Source: Tenacibaculum maritimum NCIMB 2154 (GTDB lineage: Bacteria; Bacteroidota; Bacteroidia; Flavobacteriales; Flavobacteriaceae). From it: DNA of 64,000 bases. Below the pieces are notes generated by a model. It was not told the origin of the DNA. It worked only from the letters and a program-made list of their open reading frames with translations, and did not search any database. The number at the start of each line of letters is the position of its first letter. The stretch's first letter is position 1. The DNA is taken from the NCBI RefSeq assembly GCF_900119795.1, contig NZ_LT634361.1:3333001-3397000 (forward strand), written 5' to 3'. A program made the translations under genes and the position numbers. This document shows positions 1 through 7,993 of the stretch, one piece after another.

Positions 1-831
1 GCTTGCCTCATTACTAAACGCATCTGCTATAACAGCATCAACAGGCAAATGAATTTGTGTATTTTTTTCTTTAGCCAATTCTAATATTTCAAGGGCCAAT
101 GCTAGCTTATCATCTTCTACCAAAGAACTTCCAATTTTTCCTCCTAATGCCTTGATAAATGTAAAAGTCATTCCTCCTCCTACAATAATATGATCTACCT
201 TATCCAAAATATTTTCAATGACTCCTATTTTTGAAGAAACCTTTGCCCCTCCTAAAATTGCGGTTACTGGTTTTTCTGAATTATTCAGTACTTTATCAAT
301 ACTCTCTATTTCTTTAGCCAATAAATTACCAAAACATTTTTTTTCTGGGAAAAACTGTGCAATAACTGCCGTTGATGCATGAGCTCTGTGAGCTGTACCA
401 AAAGCGTCATTAATATATACATCTCCCCATTTAGATAATTGCTCTGCAAAAGCAATATCCCCTGACTTTTCCTCTGCGTAAAAGCGTAAGTTTTCTAATA
501 ATAAAATTTCCCCATTTTTTAAATTGTCAACTGCTGCTGCTACCTTATCTCCAATACAGTCTTCAACAAACTTTACATTGCACCCTATCACATTTACAAC
601 TTCGCTTACAATATGCTTTAATGAATACTTTTCTTCTATCCCTTTAGGCCTTCCTAAATGAGACATTAACACACAACTCCCTCCATCTTCTAAAACCTTA
701 ATAATTGTAGATTTTGCAGCTTGAATTCTAGTGGAATCTGTTACTTGAAATTCGTCATTTAAAGGCACATTAAAATCTACTCGAATTAATGCTTTTTTAT
801 TTTCAAAGTTAAAATCGTTGAGTGTTTTCAT
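1..831 (-). CDS. pgk: Phosphoglycerate kinase, N-terminal 277 residues (runs off the window)
   Basis: Glycolytic enzyme that transfers phosphate from 1,3-bisphosphoglycerate to ADP in the cytosol. Translating the reverse strand from ATG at 831 gives MKTLNDFNFENKKALIRVDF, then RVDFNVPLN, SHLGRPKG, LLENLRF, the YINDAFGTAHRAHAS motif and AILGGAKVSSKIGV, all family hallmarks. The reading frame is open to position 1, so about 277 of the usual 395 or so residues are present; the C-terminal nucleotide-binding domain lies outside. The start is fixed by a minus-strand -7 box at 849-856. It is divergent from moaE, and the two promoters share an 80-bp gap. Confidence 0.97.
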   Translation of the reverse strand, partial: MKTLNDFNFENKKALIRVDFNVPLNDEFQVTDSTRIQAAKSTIIKVLEDGGSCVLMSHLGRPKGIEEKYSLKHIVSEVVNVIGCNVKFVEDCIGDKVAAAVDNLKNGEILLLENLRFYAEEKSGDIAFAEQLSKWGDVYINDAFGTAHRAHASTAVIAQFFPEKKCFGNLLAKEIESIDKVLNNSEKPVTAILGGAKVSSKIGVIENILDKVDHIIVGGGMTFTFIKALGGKIGSSLVEDDKLALALEILELAKEKNTQIHLPVDAVIADAFSNEAS

Positions 832-848
832 TTATCAGTTATTTTGAA

Positions 849-902
849 CAAAAATAAGTATTTATCAGTAAATTCCTATTATATAGAATTCTATTATATT
901 TG
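849..902. promoter_or_regulatory. Divergent promoters for pgk and moaE
   Basis: Two Bacteroidota -7 boxes face away from each other. The minus-strand box TATTTTTG (849-856 as its complement) is 17 bp before the pgk ATG. The plus-strand box TATATTTG (895-902) is 9 bp before the moaE ATG at 912. No clear -33 TTG is seen for either. The moaE transcript would have a leader of only a few nucleotides. Confidence 0.6.
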
Positions 903-911
903 TTGTAATTT

Positions 912-1334
912 ATGAATACAACCTCAATTAAAATAACTTCTAAAAAACTAAGCATTCATGAAGGGTACGAATTCGTTAGAGATGATTCTTGCGGCGGTAT
1001 CGCTACGTTTATAGGTACTGTTAGAAATGCTACACAAAATAAAGAAGTAACGCAATTAGATTTTTCTACATATAAGCCAATGGCTATTAAAGAAATGCAA
1101 AAAATAGCTGATACTGCACTAGAAAAGTTTAAGATAAAAAAAATAGCGATTCACCACTCAGAAGGACTTTTAGAAATTGGAGACATCCCTGTTATTATTG
1201 CTGTCTCTGCTCCTCATAGAAAAGCTGCTTTTCAAGCGTGCGAATACGCTATAGACACCTTAAAAGAAACAGTTCCTATTTGGAAAAAAGAGTTTTTTAC
1301 CGACGGAGAAGTTTGGGTAAATGCTCATCCTTAA
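912..1334 (+). CDS. moaE: Molybdopterin synthase catalytic subunit MoaE
   Basis: Large subunit of molybdopterin synthase; it converts precursor Z (cPMP) to molybdopterin using sulfur from thiocarboxylated MoaD. Visible motifs are GGIATFIGTVRN near the N-terminus, IHHSEGLLEIGD in the middle, SAPHRKAAFQACEYAIDTLK and the C-terminal VPIWKKE with the active-site lysines. At 140 residues it has the usual length. No moaD, moaA or moeA lies nearby. The GNAT gene starts 12 bp downstream on the same strand and is probably cotranscribed without obvious functional relation. Confidence 0.95.
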   Translation: MNTTSIKITSKKLSIHEGYEFVRDDSCGGIATFIGTVRNATQNKEVTQLDFSTYKPMAIKEMQKIADTALEKFKIKKIAIHHSEGLLEIGDIPVIIAVSAPHRKAAFQACEYAIDTLKETVPIWKKEFFTDGEVWVNAHP

Positions 1335-1346
1335 ATTATATATATC

Positions 1347-1880
1347 ATGGTTCAGTTTAATGTATCATCTTCTATTGAAGAATTAGAAGAAATTTTAACC
1401 TTACAAAAAGAAAACCTTCCTTTTAATTTGTCTGAAGTAGAACGACAAGAACAAGGATTCGTAACAGTAGAGCATAATTTAGCTATTTTAAAAGAAATGC
1501 ATTTAATTCACCCGCATATCATCGCTAAAGATAAAGGAAAAGTTATTGGATATGCCCTTTCTATGTCTTCTAAGTTCAAAGATGATATTGCTATTTTAAA
1601 GCCAATGTTTACAGAAATCAACAACTCTTCCAAAGCCAATGAACGTTTTATTGTTATGGGACAAATTTGTATTCATAAAGAATATCGTGGAAAAGGAGTT
1701 TTTAAAGGTCTATATACTAAGATGAAAAAAGAATTTTGCAATGATTACACTGCTATAATCACTGAAATAGACCTCTTAAACACAAGATCCATCAATGCAC
1801 ATAAGGCCATTGGTTTTAAAAACTTATCAACTTATACCGCTAACAATCAAAATTGGCAAGTTGTTTTTATGGAACTCTAA
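1347..1880 (+). CDS. GNAT-family N-acetyltransferase
   Basis: Predicted acetyl-CoA-dependent N-acetyltransferase of unknown substrate, 177 residues. The acetyl-CoA pyrophosphate-binding motif is QICIHKEYRGKGVFKGLYTK (residues about 111-130), preceded by the beta-4 strand ERFIVMGQ. The later segment SINAHKAIGFKNL matches the conserved N-x-x-x-x-x-x-x-GF turn of the fold. It lies directly after moaE. Its stop codon overlaps the end of the convergent nuclease gene by 4 bp. Specific function cannot be assigned. Confidence 0.85.
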   Translation: MVQFNVSSSIEELEEILTLQKENLPFNLSEVERQEQGFVTVEHNLAILKEMHLIHPHIIAKDKGKVIGYALSMSSKFKDDIAILKPMFTEINNSSKANERFIVMGQICIHKEYRGKGVFKGLYTKMKKEFCNDYTAIITEIDLLNTRSINAHKAIGFKNLSTYTANNQNWQVVFMEL

Positions 1881-4639
1881 AACGGTAACTCTTTAGGTTC
1901 TAAAAATGATGTATCAGGGTTATAAATGTCCTCTAAAACATTCTTAACCTCTCCCATAAATTCTTCCAATCTCTCCAAGGTAATTGCATTATCTGGAGTT
2001 CTATAATTTGATGAGAAATTCATTTTTAAAAACCCCTTTTTTAAGTTTTTAAAAGAAATGATACCCGCTTCTAAAGGTTTATTAAAATCAAAATTGATAT
2101 TCTTGGTATATAAAAAAGCATATAACATGACTTGTATTGCTTTGTGGTACTTATACTCTCTAATATTTTCATAATCAAGAATCTTTAAATTAGAAGCCTC
2201 TACCTTACCTGTTTTATAATCTATAATCCTAGTAACACCATTCAATTCGTCTATTCTATCTACTTGTCCGTGAATTTTAATAGGATATTCAATTCCTGCC
2301 ACATGTATTTCTGTAGCTAAATTTTGTTCCGTAGCTATGATTTTCAATTGGTTATCGCTATCTTTTAAAAGTTCTTGCTCTTGTTTTAAAAAATTTAACA
2401 CAAACCGATTAGCAACTTCAAAAATCAATCTATTCTTTCCTGTTTCAATATCTCCATTTTTAAAATGCTTTTTAAAATATTTCGCAACCAAGTTTTTTGA
2501 TCGTTTTTGGAAATTATCAAGATCTTCTTTTTTAATAAACTGGCCTCCGTTTTTTGTAAATGGTGTGTATAACTCATCTAAAACATCATGAACAACAGTT
2601 CCCATCGTATTTATAGCAACCGTTTCTTCTATTTCTTCAAATTCATTTATTTTTAATACTTTTTGCTTATAAAAAGCAATAGGATTGTATAGGTAATTGG
2701 TAAAAGCTGATGGAGAGATTCCTTTCTTCCCTAATTCTTTTAGCCTTTTTAAAACTTCCTCATTCTTTGGTATTTCTTTTAATTTTGATAAGGAAGTTAC
2801 TACTTTAGGAGCTATTGTTTTTTGAATAATATTTTCTTTCATTAACTCTAACTGAGTTACGAATCTACTTTTTTCTCCTCCACCAAAAGCATCGCTTTCT
2901 GTGTTGAATAAAATAAAGATATTTTTTGCTCGTTGAATCAACCTAAAGAAATGGTAAGAAAATACAGCATCTTTTTCTTTATGTGTTGGCAATCCGAATT
3001 CAATCTTTACATCAAAGGGAATGAATGAATTTTGCATACTATTTGCTGGTAACACTCCTTCATTTACAGAAGTTATGATTACATTTTCAAAATCTAACAC
3101 CCTTGTTTCTAGCATTCCCATCAATTGTAATCCTTGCAGTGGTTCTCCTTGAAAAGACAAACTTTCCGATTGAATTAATTGCTTAAAAAACTGATATAAT
3201 GTTTTTAGATCTTGTACATAATTAAACGCTGAATGCAAGTTTTGTAACTGGGTAAATGCGGTATAAAAACGAAATAAATACTCCTTTTCTAGTTCATTTG
3301 CATACTCTTTTACACGATCTATTAATCGGATGACCCTTATCATAAAATCAGAAATATTGGTAAAAGGCGCAAATATCGAAAACAATACACTCTTATCTTC
3401 TTCTTTTAATTTTTCAAAAAAGGTAAGAATTACTTCTTGGTTAACAAATGTATTATTCTGACTAATAATGCTATCAAAAAGAATGTTATCTATTTGTATA
3501 TTATTATTTCTTAAAATCTTATAAATAGAAGCTTGTTTTACAAACTGAGTAACATCTTTATAATAAAATACGTTTTGTTCCTTTTTTTGGAGTTTTTCTT
3601 GAGAAAGAAATAGCTGGAAAACTGAAAGAATTAGCTGAGTTGTTGGAATATCTTTTAGAGGATACCCCATAGTGATATTAATTTCTTCTATATTTTCTGG
3701 TAATGAATTTAAGGTTATAGGTAACAATGTTTCATCAGAAAGCACTAGCGCTGTATTTTGATGATTCGGTAATTTCTCTAAGATTTCTCCTGCATATTTT
3801 ATTTGGGTGATATTTTTGGAGGTTCCAATAACCTGAATTTCCTTCTTTTTAGAAAACCAATCTCCTACACTTTGAAGTTCATGTTTTTCATAGTACTTCC
3901 ATTTTTTTTTGTACTTTCTAACAAAATTTCCTGCTTGGTGATTATTGCTTAAAAAAGCCTCATCAATATCCCAAAAAATATTGGTATTGCCTGCTGCTAA
4001 CATTTTTTGAAATAGAAACTCCTCTGATTTATTCAATGCATTAAACCCTATTAAAAAAAATTTCTTATCCAGATTTTCTGAAATATACTCCTCTATTTTT
4101 GCAGTAGCCTCCCTATACATTACCCCTTGATAACCAATAGAGTTACCTACTAAAAACTGATAAAATTGGGTATAATAAGTTCCTAACTTTTCCATAAAGT
4201 AAAAGTGATCTTTTACCAGTTCTGTTTCTTTAAATGTTCCTTTAACCGACCATTTCCTCAATCGCTCTATATCTCTTAAATAAGTAAAAATGTCTTTCGG
4301 ATTTATCAAGTGCTGATCCACTTCATTAAAATCTTGAATCGCGGTAAATGCCCACGATGAAAAAACATCAAAAGAATCAGGTTTTTCTTCTATTTTTTTA
4401 TAGATACCGTAAAAATAAAAAAGCAACTGAACCGTATCTACCTTTTTTAGCTTGGAAATTTCTCCAACAAACTCTTCTATATTTAAAATTTGAGGCAAAA
4501 AACCTGTAAAAATCTTATCCTTTAATTCTTTTTTTACAAAAACACCTGCTCTTTGAGAAGGTAGTACAAAAACCACATTATCAAAAGAGTGCGTTGTTTT
4601 TAAAATAATATCTAATGTTTCTGAAATAAAAGATTGCAT
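1877..4639 (-). CDS. AddB-like PD-(D/E)XK superfamily nuclease
   Basis: About 920-residue protein resembling the inactivated-helicase/nuclease subunit AddB of recombination nucleases, which process double-strand ends with AddA. The C-terminal RecB-type nuclease motif is clear: HGQVDRIDELNGVTRIIDYK then TGKVE, giving the D-(13)-D-x-K residues. The segment PSAFTNYLYNPIAFYKQKVL is the family's conserved pre-nuclease block, but the cysteine normally found there is asparagine, so the AddB iron-sulfur cluster appears absent. No Walker A is visible at the N-terminus (VFVLPSQRAGVFVKKEL). I place the start at ATG 4639; an upstream in-frame TTG at 4660 is less likely. AddA is not in this window. Confidence 0.85.
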   Translation of the reverse strand: MQSFISETLDIILKTTHSFDNVVFVLPSQRAGVFVKKELKDKIFTGFLPQILNIEEFVGEISKLKKVDTVQLLFYFYGIYKKIEEKPDSFDVFSSWAFTAIQDFNEVDQHLINPKDIFTYLRDIERLRKWSVKGTFKETELVKDHFYFMEKLGTYYTQFYQFLVGNSIGYQGVMYREATAKIEEYISENLDKKFFLIGFNALNKSEEFLFQKMLAAGNTNIFWDIDEAFLSNNHQAGNFVRKYKKKWKYYEKHELQSVGDWFSKKKEIQVIGTSKNITQIKYAGEILEKLPNHQNTALVLSDETLLPITLNSLPENIEEINITMGYPLKDIPTTQLILSVFQLFLSQEKLQKKEQNVFYYKDVTQFVKQASIYKILRNNNIQIDNILFDSIISQNNTFVNQEVILTFFEKLKEEDKSVLFSIFAPFTNISDFMIRVIRLIDRVKEYANELEKEYLFRFYTAFTQLQNLHSAFNYVQDLKTLYQFFKQLIQSESLSFQGEPLQGLQLMGMLETRVLDFENVIITSVNEGVLPANSMQNSFIPFDVKIEFGLPTHKEKDAVFSYHFFRLIQRAKNIFILFNTESDAFGGGEKSRFVTQLELMKENIIQKTIAPKVVTSLSKLKEIPKNEEVLKRLKELGKKGISPSAFTNYLYNPIAFYKQKVLKINEFEEIEETVAINTMGTVVHDVLDELYTPFTKNGGQFIKKEDLDNFQKRSKNLVAKYFKKHFKNGDIETGKNRLIFEVANRFVLNFLKQEQELLKDSDNQLKIIATEQNLATEIHVAGIEYPIKIHGQVDRIDELNGVTRIIDYKTGKVEASNLKILDYENIREYKYHKAIQVMLYAFLYTKNINFDFNKPLEAGIISFKNLKKGFLKMNFSSNYRTPDNAITLERLEEFMGEVKNVLEDIYNPDTSFLEPKELPF

Positions 4640-4676
4640 GATTCTAGGTTCTCGGAGCAAAGTACAATTTTTATCT

Positions 4677-4684
4677 TATTTTTG
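4677..4684 (+). promoter_or_regulatory. -7 box of the nitrilase-family gene
   Basis: TATTTTTG matches TAnnTTTG and lies 29 bp before the TTG start at 4713. No -33 TTG is seen. It sits in the short gap divergent from the AddB-like gene. Confidence 0.45.
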
Positions 4685-4712
4685 ATCTGCTAAAAATACT
4701 AATTTTACATCT

Positions 4713-5516
4713 TTGGAAGCTTCGAATACTTTAGAAATCGCATTTATACAATCAGATCTAATTTGGGAAAGCCCTATTAAAAACAGAGAAAAGTTTACTT
4801 CTAAAATCAAGCAAATTGAACAACCTGTTGACTTAATAATTTTACCAGAAATGTTTACCACTGGGTTTACTATGAATGCTAAGAAATTTGCAGAGTTAAT
4901 GAACGGAGAAACAGTTTTATGGATGCAAGAAGTAGCAGCATCAAAAAAAGCTGCTCTTGTAGGAAGTATCATTATTATTGAAAACAATAGCTATTATAAC
5001 AGATTATTGTTTGTGTATCCTTCTGGTAAAATCGCTTTTTATGATAAAAAACATACATTTAGCTTAGCTGGAGAAGGAGAGGTGTTTTCATCGGGAAATA
5101 AAAAATGTATTCTAAAATATAAAGGCTGGAAAATTTGCCCTCTAATTTGCTATGATTTAAGATTTCCTGTTTGGGCTAGAAATACTGAAAATTATGATCT
5201 TTTACTATACATAGCCAATTGGCCAAAACGCAGGATCAATGCTTGGGATGCTTTATTAAAAGCTCGTGCTATTGAAAATATGAGCTATACGATTGGTGTT
5301 AATAGAGTAGGAAAAGACATTCATAATTATGAATACACAGGAAATTCGATTGCTTTAGATTGTTTAGGAGAGCATCTTTCTAACACAGCAGAAACAAAAG
5401 CATTAACTACTGGAAATGAAATTATCATTAGTAAAACCCTATGCAAAAAAAGCCAAGATACACTAAGAAATAAGTTTCTTTTTTTAAAAGATAGAGATAC
5501 TTTTTCCTTTGAATAA
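4713..5516 (+). CDS. Carbon-nitrogen hydrolase, omega-amidase/YafV-like (nitrilase superfamily)
   Basis: Cytosolic amidase of the nitrilase superfamily; the closest known type is omega-amidase (YafV/Nit2-like), which hydrolyses 2-oxoglutaramate and 2-oxosuccinamate. The Glu-Lys-Cys triad is visible: E46 in IILPEMFTTGF, K112 in FYDKKHTFSLAGE and C146 in LICYDLRFPVWARN. Length 267 fits the family. The start codon is TTG; there is no in-frame ATG before the conserved IAFIQSDL strand, and a -7 box at 4677-4684 supports this site. It is followed by a bidirectional terminator shared with the convergent sodA. Confidence 0.9.
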   Translation: MEASNTLEIAFIQSDLIWESPIKNREKFTSKIKQIEQPVDLIILPEMFTTGFTMNAKKFAELMNGETVLWMQEVAASKKAALVGSIIIIENNSYYNRLLFVYPSGKIAFYDKKHTFSLAGEGEVFSSGNKKCILKYKGWKICPLICYDLRFPVWARNTENYDLLLYIANWPKRRINAWDALLKARAIENMSYTIGVNRVGKDIHNYEYTGNSIALDCLGEHLSNTAETKALTTGNEIIISKTLCKKSQDTLRNKFLFLKDRDTFSFE

Positions 5517-5527
5517 TTACTATAAAA

Positions 5528-5558
5528 AAGAGTACTGTTTTTTACCAACAGTACTCTT
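5528..5558. terminator. Bidirectional terminator between amidase and sodA
   Basis: Perfect 12-bp inverted repeat (AAGAGTACTGTT / AACAGTACTCTT) with a 7-nt loop, T-rich on the plus side and A-rich before it, so it can end both convergent genes. Confidence 0.9.
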
Positions 5559-5585
5559 CTTTTTGTCTTTTAAGTCAGTTAGCGC

Positions 5586-6194
5586 TTATTTTGCTTCAGC
5601 GTATCTTCTCTCCACTTCATTCCAGTTAATTACATTAAAAAATGCATTGATATAATCTGGTCTTCTGTTTTGATAATTTAAGTAATAAGCATGTTCCCAT
5701 ACATCTAATCCTAAAATAGGAGTTCCTCCACAAGTTACCCCTGGCATTAAAGGATTGTCTTGGTTTGGAGTTGAGCAAACCTCTACCTTTCCTCCTTTAT
5801 GCACACATAACCAAGCCCATCCTGAACCAAACTGCGTTGCTGCAGCTTTTGCAAAAGCATCTTTAAAGGCATCCACAGAACCGAATTCTGCTTCAATAGC
5901 ATCTTTTAGCTCTCCTGATAAACGTCCTTTCCCTTCAGGATTCATTACTGTCCAAAATAATGAATGGTTGTAAAACCCTCCTCCATTATTACGAACAGCT
6001 GCGTTGTTCATGTCTAAGTTTGCTAAAATATCTTCAATAGATTTTCCTTCTAAATCAGTTCCTTCAACTGCCGCATTTAACTTGGTAGTATAGCCATTAT
6101 GGTGTTTACTATGGTGAATTTCCATAGTTCTCGCGTCTATATTTGGTTCTAATGCATCGTAAGCATATCCTAATTCTGGTAATTCAAAAGCCAT
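5586..6194 (-). CDS. sodA: Superoxide dismutase, Mn-type (Fe/Mn family)
   Basis: Dismutates superoxide to hydrogen peroxide and oxygen in the cytosol. Metal ligands are visible at H27 ([12 protein letters not shown]), H77 ([11 protein letters not shown]), D164 and H168 ([20 protein letters not shown]). The glycine-rich stretch before H77 together with NQD at about residues 144-146 is the Mn-type arrangement, whereas Fe enzymes carry the key glutamine near residue 70. Mn or cambialistic use is therefore inferred rather than Fe. Length 202 is normal and no signal peptide is present. The promoter overlaps the terminator of fbp. Confidence 0.96.
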   Translation of the reverse strand: MAFELPELGYAYDALEPNIDARTMEIHHSKHHNGYTTKLNAAVEGTDLEGKSIEDILANLDMNNAAVRNNGGGFYNHSLFWTVMNPEGKGRLSGELKDAIEAEFGSVDAFKDAFAKAAATQFGSGWAWLCVHKGGKVEVCSTPNQDNPLMPGVTCGGTPILGLDVWEHAYYLNYQNRRPDYINAFFNVINWNEVERRYAEAK

Positions 6195-6238
6195 AATTAT
6201 TTGGTTTTTATATGATTAATTTTCCCTTGTTACTGCAA

Positions 6239-6269
6239 CAAATTTAGCGCAAAAAAATAAGGCAAACAA
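6239..6269 (-). promoter_or_regulatory. sodA promoter
   Basis: On the minus strand, TAAATTTG (complement of 6239-6246) is preceded by TTG (complement of 6267-6269) with a 20-bp spacer. This matches the TTG-N17-23-TAnnTTTG promoter of Bacteroidota. It lies about 45 bp before the sodA ATG and overlaps the fbp terminator hairpin. Confidence 0.6.
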
Positions 6270-6283
6270 CCATTTGCCTTATT
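6256..6283 (-). terminator. fbp terminator
   Basis: Perfect 11-bp stem (AATAAGGCAAA / TTTGCCTTATT) with a 6-nt loop. On the minus strand it is followed by a run of T, and it is placed 42 bp after the fbp stop. Confidence 0.88.
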
Positions 6284-6324
6284 CAAAGTTTTTCTAGGGC
6301 ATTTAACTTCTATAATTCATTACT

Positions 6325-7347
6325 TTAATAGTTAGCATCCTCAGGATATTTTGCCATAAATTCTTCTGCTTTTTCCACCATATCTCTACCTCCACAGAAA
6401 AAAGGAACTCTTTGATGTAATTCTGTAGGTTCTAAATCTAAGATTCTTCGATAGCCATCTGTTGCTTTACCACCTGCTTGCTCTGCTATAAATGCCATTG
6501 GATTACATTCATATAATAAACGAAGTTTCCCTTTAGGACCAATAGTACTCGTAGGATACATGTAAATTCCTCCTTTAATCATATTTCTATGAAAATCAGA
6601 AACTAAAGAGCCTATATATCTAGACGTATATGGCCTGTTTTCTTTTTCTTCTTGACAAAATTTCAAATATTCTTTAACCCCTTTTGGGAAGTGTACATAG
6701 TTTCCTTCGTTGATAGAATAAATATTCCCTTGCTCTGGAAATTTGATGTTTGGATGCGATAAATAAAAAGTTCCTATAGCTGGGTTTAATGTGAATCCAT
6801 TTACTCCATTACCTGTTGTAAAAACTAATATTGTAGAAGTTCCATAAGCAACATAACCTGCCGCTACCTGCTCGCTTCCTTTTTGTAAAAAATCTTTTTT
6901 TGTTACAGGAGTTCCTTCTTTTGAAACCCTTCTATAAATAGAAAAGATAGTTCCCACAGATACATTTACATCAATATTAGACGAGCCATCTAAAGGATCC
7001 ATCAACAATACATATTTATTTTCATTTCCTTTATTCTTTCCTTCTACTACAACAAAGTCATCCTCTTCTTCACTTGCTATTCCACAAACAATCTCTCTAT
7101 TAATTAGCGTTTGCTTGAATAAATCATTCGCTAAAACGTCTAATTTTTGTTGAGTTTCTCCCTGTACATTTATATCTCCAGAAGCTCCCGTTATATCCAC
7201 TAAACCTGCTTTTCTTATTTCATGATTAACCACTTTTGCAGCTAAACGTATGGAATTTATTAAGCGAGAAAGTTCTCCCGACGAATATTTAAAATGATTC
7301 TGATTATCAATGATATACTCTCCAAGAGTCATATGTTTATTATCCAT
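6325..7347 (-). CDS. fbp: Fructose-1,6-bisphosphatase class I
   Basis: Gluconeogenic phosphatase, cytosolic, metal dependent. The signature [20 protein letters not shown] is present, as are the [21 protein letters not shown]-terminal helix, [15 protein letters not shown] (sugar-phosphate binding) and [19 protein letters not shown] with the metal-binding glutamate. I place the start at ATG 7347 ([16 protein letters not shown]), the usual N-terminus of the family. An in-frame TTG at 7383 would overlap a -7 box and is unlikely. Length is then 340. Its own terminator lies between it and sodA. Confidence 0.96.
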   Translation of the reverse strand: MDNKHMTLGEYIIDNQNHFKYSSGELSRLINSIRLAAKVVNHEIRKAGLVDITGASGDINVQGETQQKLDVLANDLFKQTLINREIVCGIASEEEDDFVVVEGKNKGNENKYVLLMDPLDGSSNIDVNVSVGTIFSIYRRVSKEGTPVTKKDFLQKGSEQVAAGYVAYGTSTILVFTTGNGVNGFTLNPAIGTFYLSHPNIKFPEQGNIYSINEGNYVHFPKGVKEYLKFCQEEKENRPYTSRYIGSLVSDFHRNMIKGGIYMYPTSTIGPKGKLRLLYECNPMAFIAEQAGGKATDGYRRILDLEPTELHQRVPFFCGGRDMVEKAEEFMAKYPEDANY

Positions 7348-7371
7348 TTCCAAATTGAATTGTGTTTCATA

Positions 7372-7402
7372 CAAAGATGCCAACTTTTTTACGCAACTAC
7401 AA
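7372..7402 (-). promoter_or_regulatory. fbp promoter
   Basis: Minus-strand CATCTTTG (complement of 7372-7379; one mismatch to TAnnTTTG) follows TTG (complement of 7400-7402) with a 20-bp spacer. Its position argues that translation begins at 7347 and not at the upstream TTG. Confidence 0.5.
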
Positions 7403-7462
7403 CGTTTTCGGCAAATAATCTTCGCTTCTAATAAAAAAGATTTTTTGAAATTTATTTTTACG

Positions 7463-7491
7463 TTGGAGTACCTCCAAATAAATTATCTTTG
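7463..7491 (+). promoter_or_regulatory. Promoter with overlapping palindromic operator (GNAT-aspartate kinase unit)
   Basis: TTG (7463-7465), an 18-bp spacer and TATCTTTG (7484-7491) form a full consensus promoter 18 bp before the ATG at 7509. The -33 element lies inside the perfect palindrome TTGGAGTACCTCCAA (7463-7477), well placed for a repressor or other dimeric regulator. Confidence 0.7.
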
Positions 7492-7508
7492 AAGTTAATT
7501 TTTACATT

Positions 7509-7991
7509 ATGAGTTTTACAATTAGGATAGGTAAGAAAAAAGACATGCAAGACGTGTTGAGGCTAATTAAAGAACTAGCCCTTTTCGAAAAATTACCAAA
7601 AGAGGTCATTATTTCAGCCGATGATTTAATTTCTGACGGATTTGGTGATACCCCAAAGTTTAAAACATTTATTGCTGTAGAAGATAATGGTAATGTTATA
7701 GGAATGGCTCTGTTTTATGAACGTTACTCTACCTGGAAAGGTAAAACAATTCATCTGGAAGATTTAATGGTTACAAAAACCAAAAGAAATATTGGCGCTG
7801 GCAAAGCCCTATATTCCGCCGTTTTGAAATATGCTTATAATAATGGCTATAAACGAGTTGCTTGGGAGGTTTTAAACTGGAATAAAAATGCCATTGATTT
7901 TTACGAACGTAGCGGTGCCCTCATTTTAAATGATTGGCAAGTAGTACATATGACAGAAAATAATTTAAAACAATTTATTCAAAACAATTAG
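7509..7991 (+). CDS. GNAT acetyltransferase, diamine/polyamine acetyltransferase-like
   Basis: 160-residue acetyltransferase resembling the spermidine/spermine and thialysine N-acetyltransferase group. Visible motifs are the N-terminal RIGKKKDMQDVLRLIKELA, IGMALFYERYSTWKGKTIHL, EDLMVTKTKRNIGAGKALYS (acetyl-CoA binding R-x-x-G-x-G) and WEVLNWNKNAIDFYERSGA near the C-terminus. Resemblance to this group is in the W-x-G-x-x-I-x-L-E-D-L block. The stop codon overlaps the upstream edge of the aspartate kinase gene, so the two are cotranscribed. The true substrate is unknown; a diamine or an amino acid side chain is possible. Confidence 0.85.
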   Translation: MSFTIRIGKKKDMQDVLRLIKELALFEKLPKEVIISADDLISDGFGDTPKFKTFIAVEDNGNVIGMALFYERYSTWKGKTIHLEDLMVTKTKRNIGAGKALYSAVLKYAYNNGYKRVAWEVLNWNKNAIDFYERSGALILNDWQVVHMTENNLKQFIQNN

Positions 7992-7993
7992 TG

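Noticed and set aside
4676..4987. 103-codon minus-strand frame opposite the amidase gene
   Set aside because: Entirely inside a gene with an intact catalytic triad; antisense shadow.
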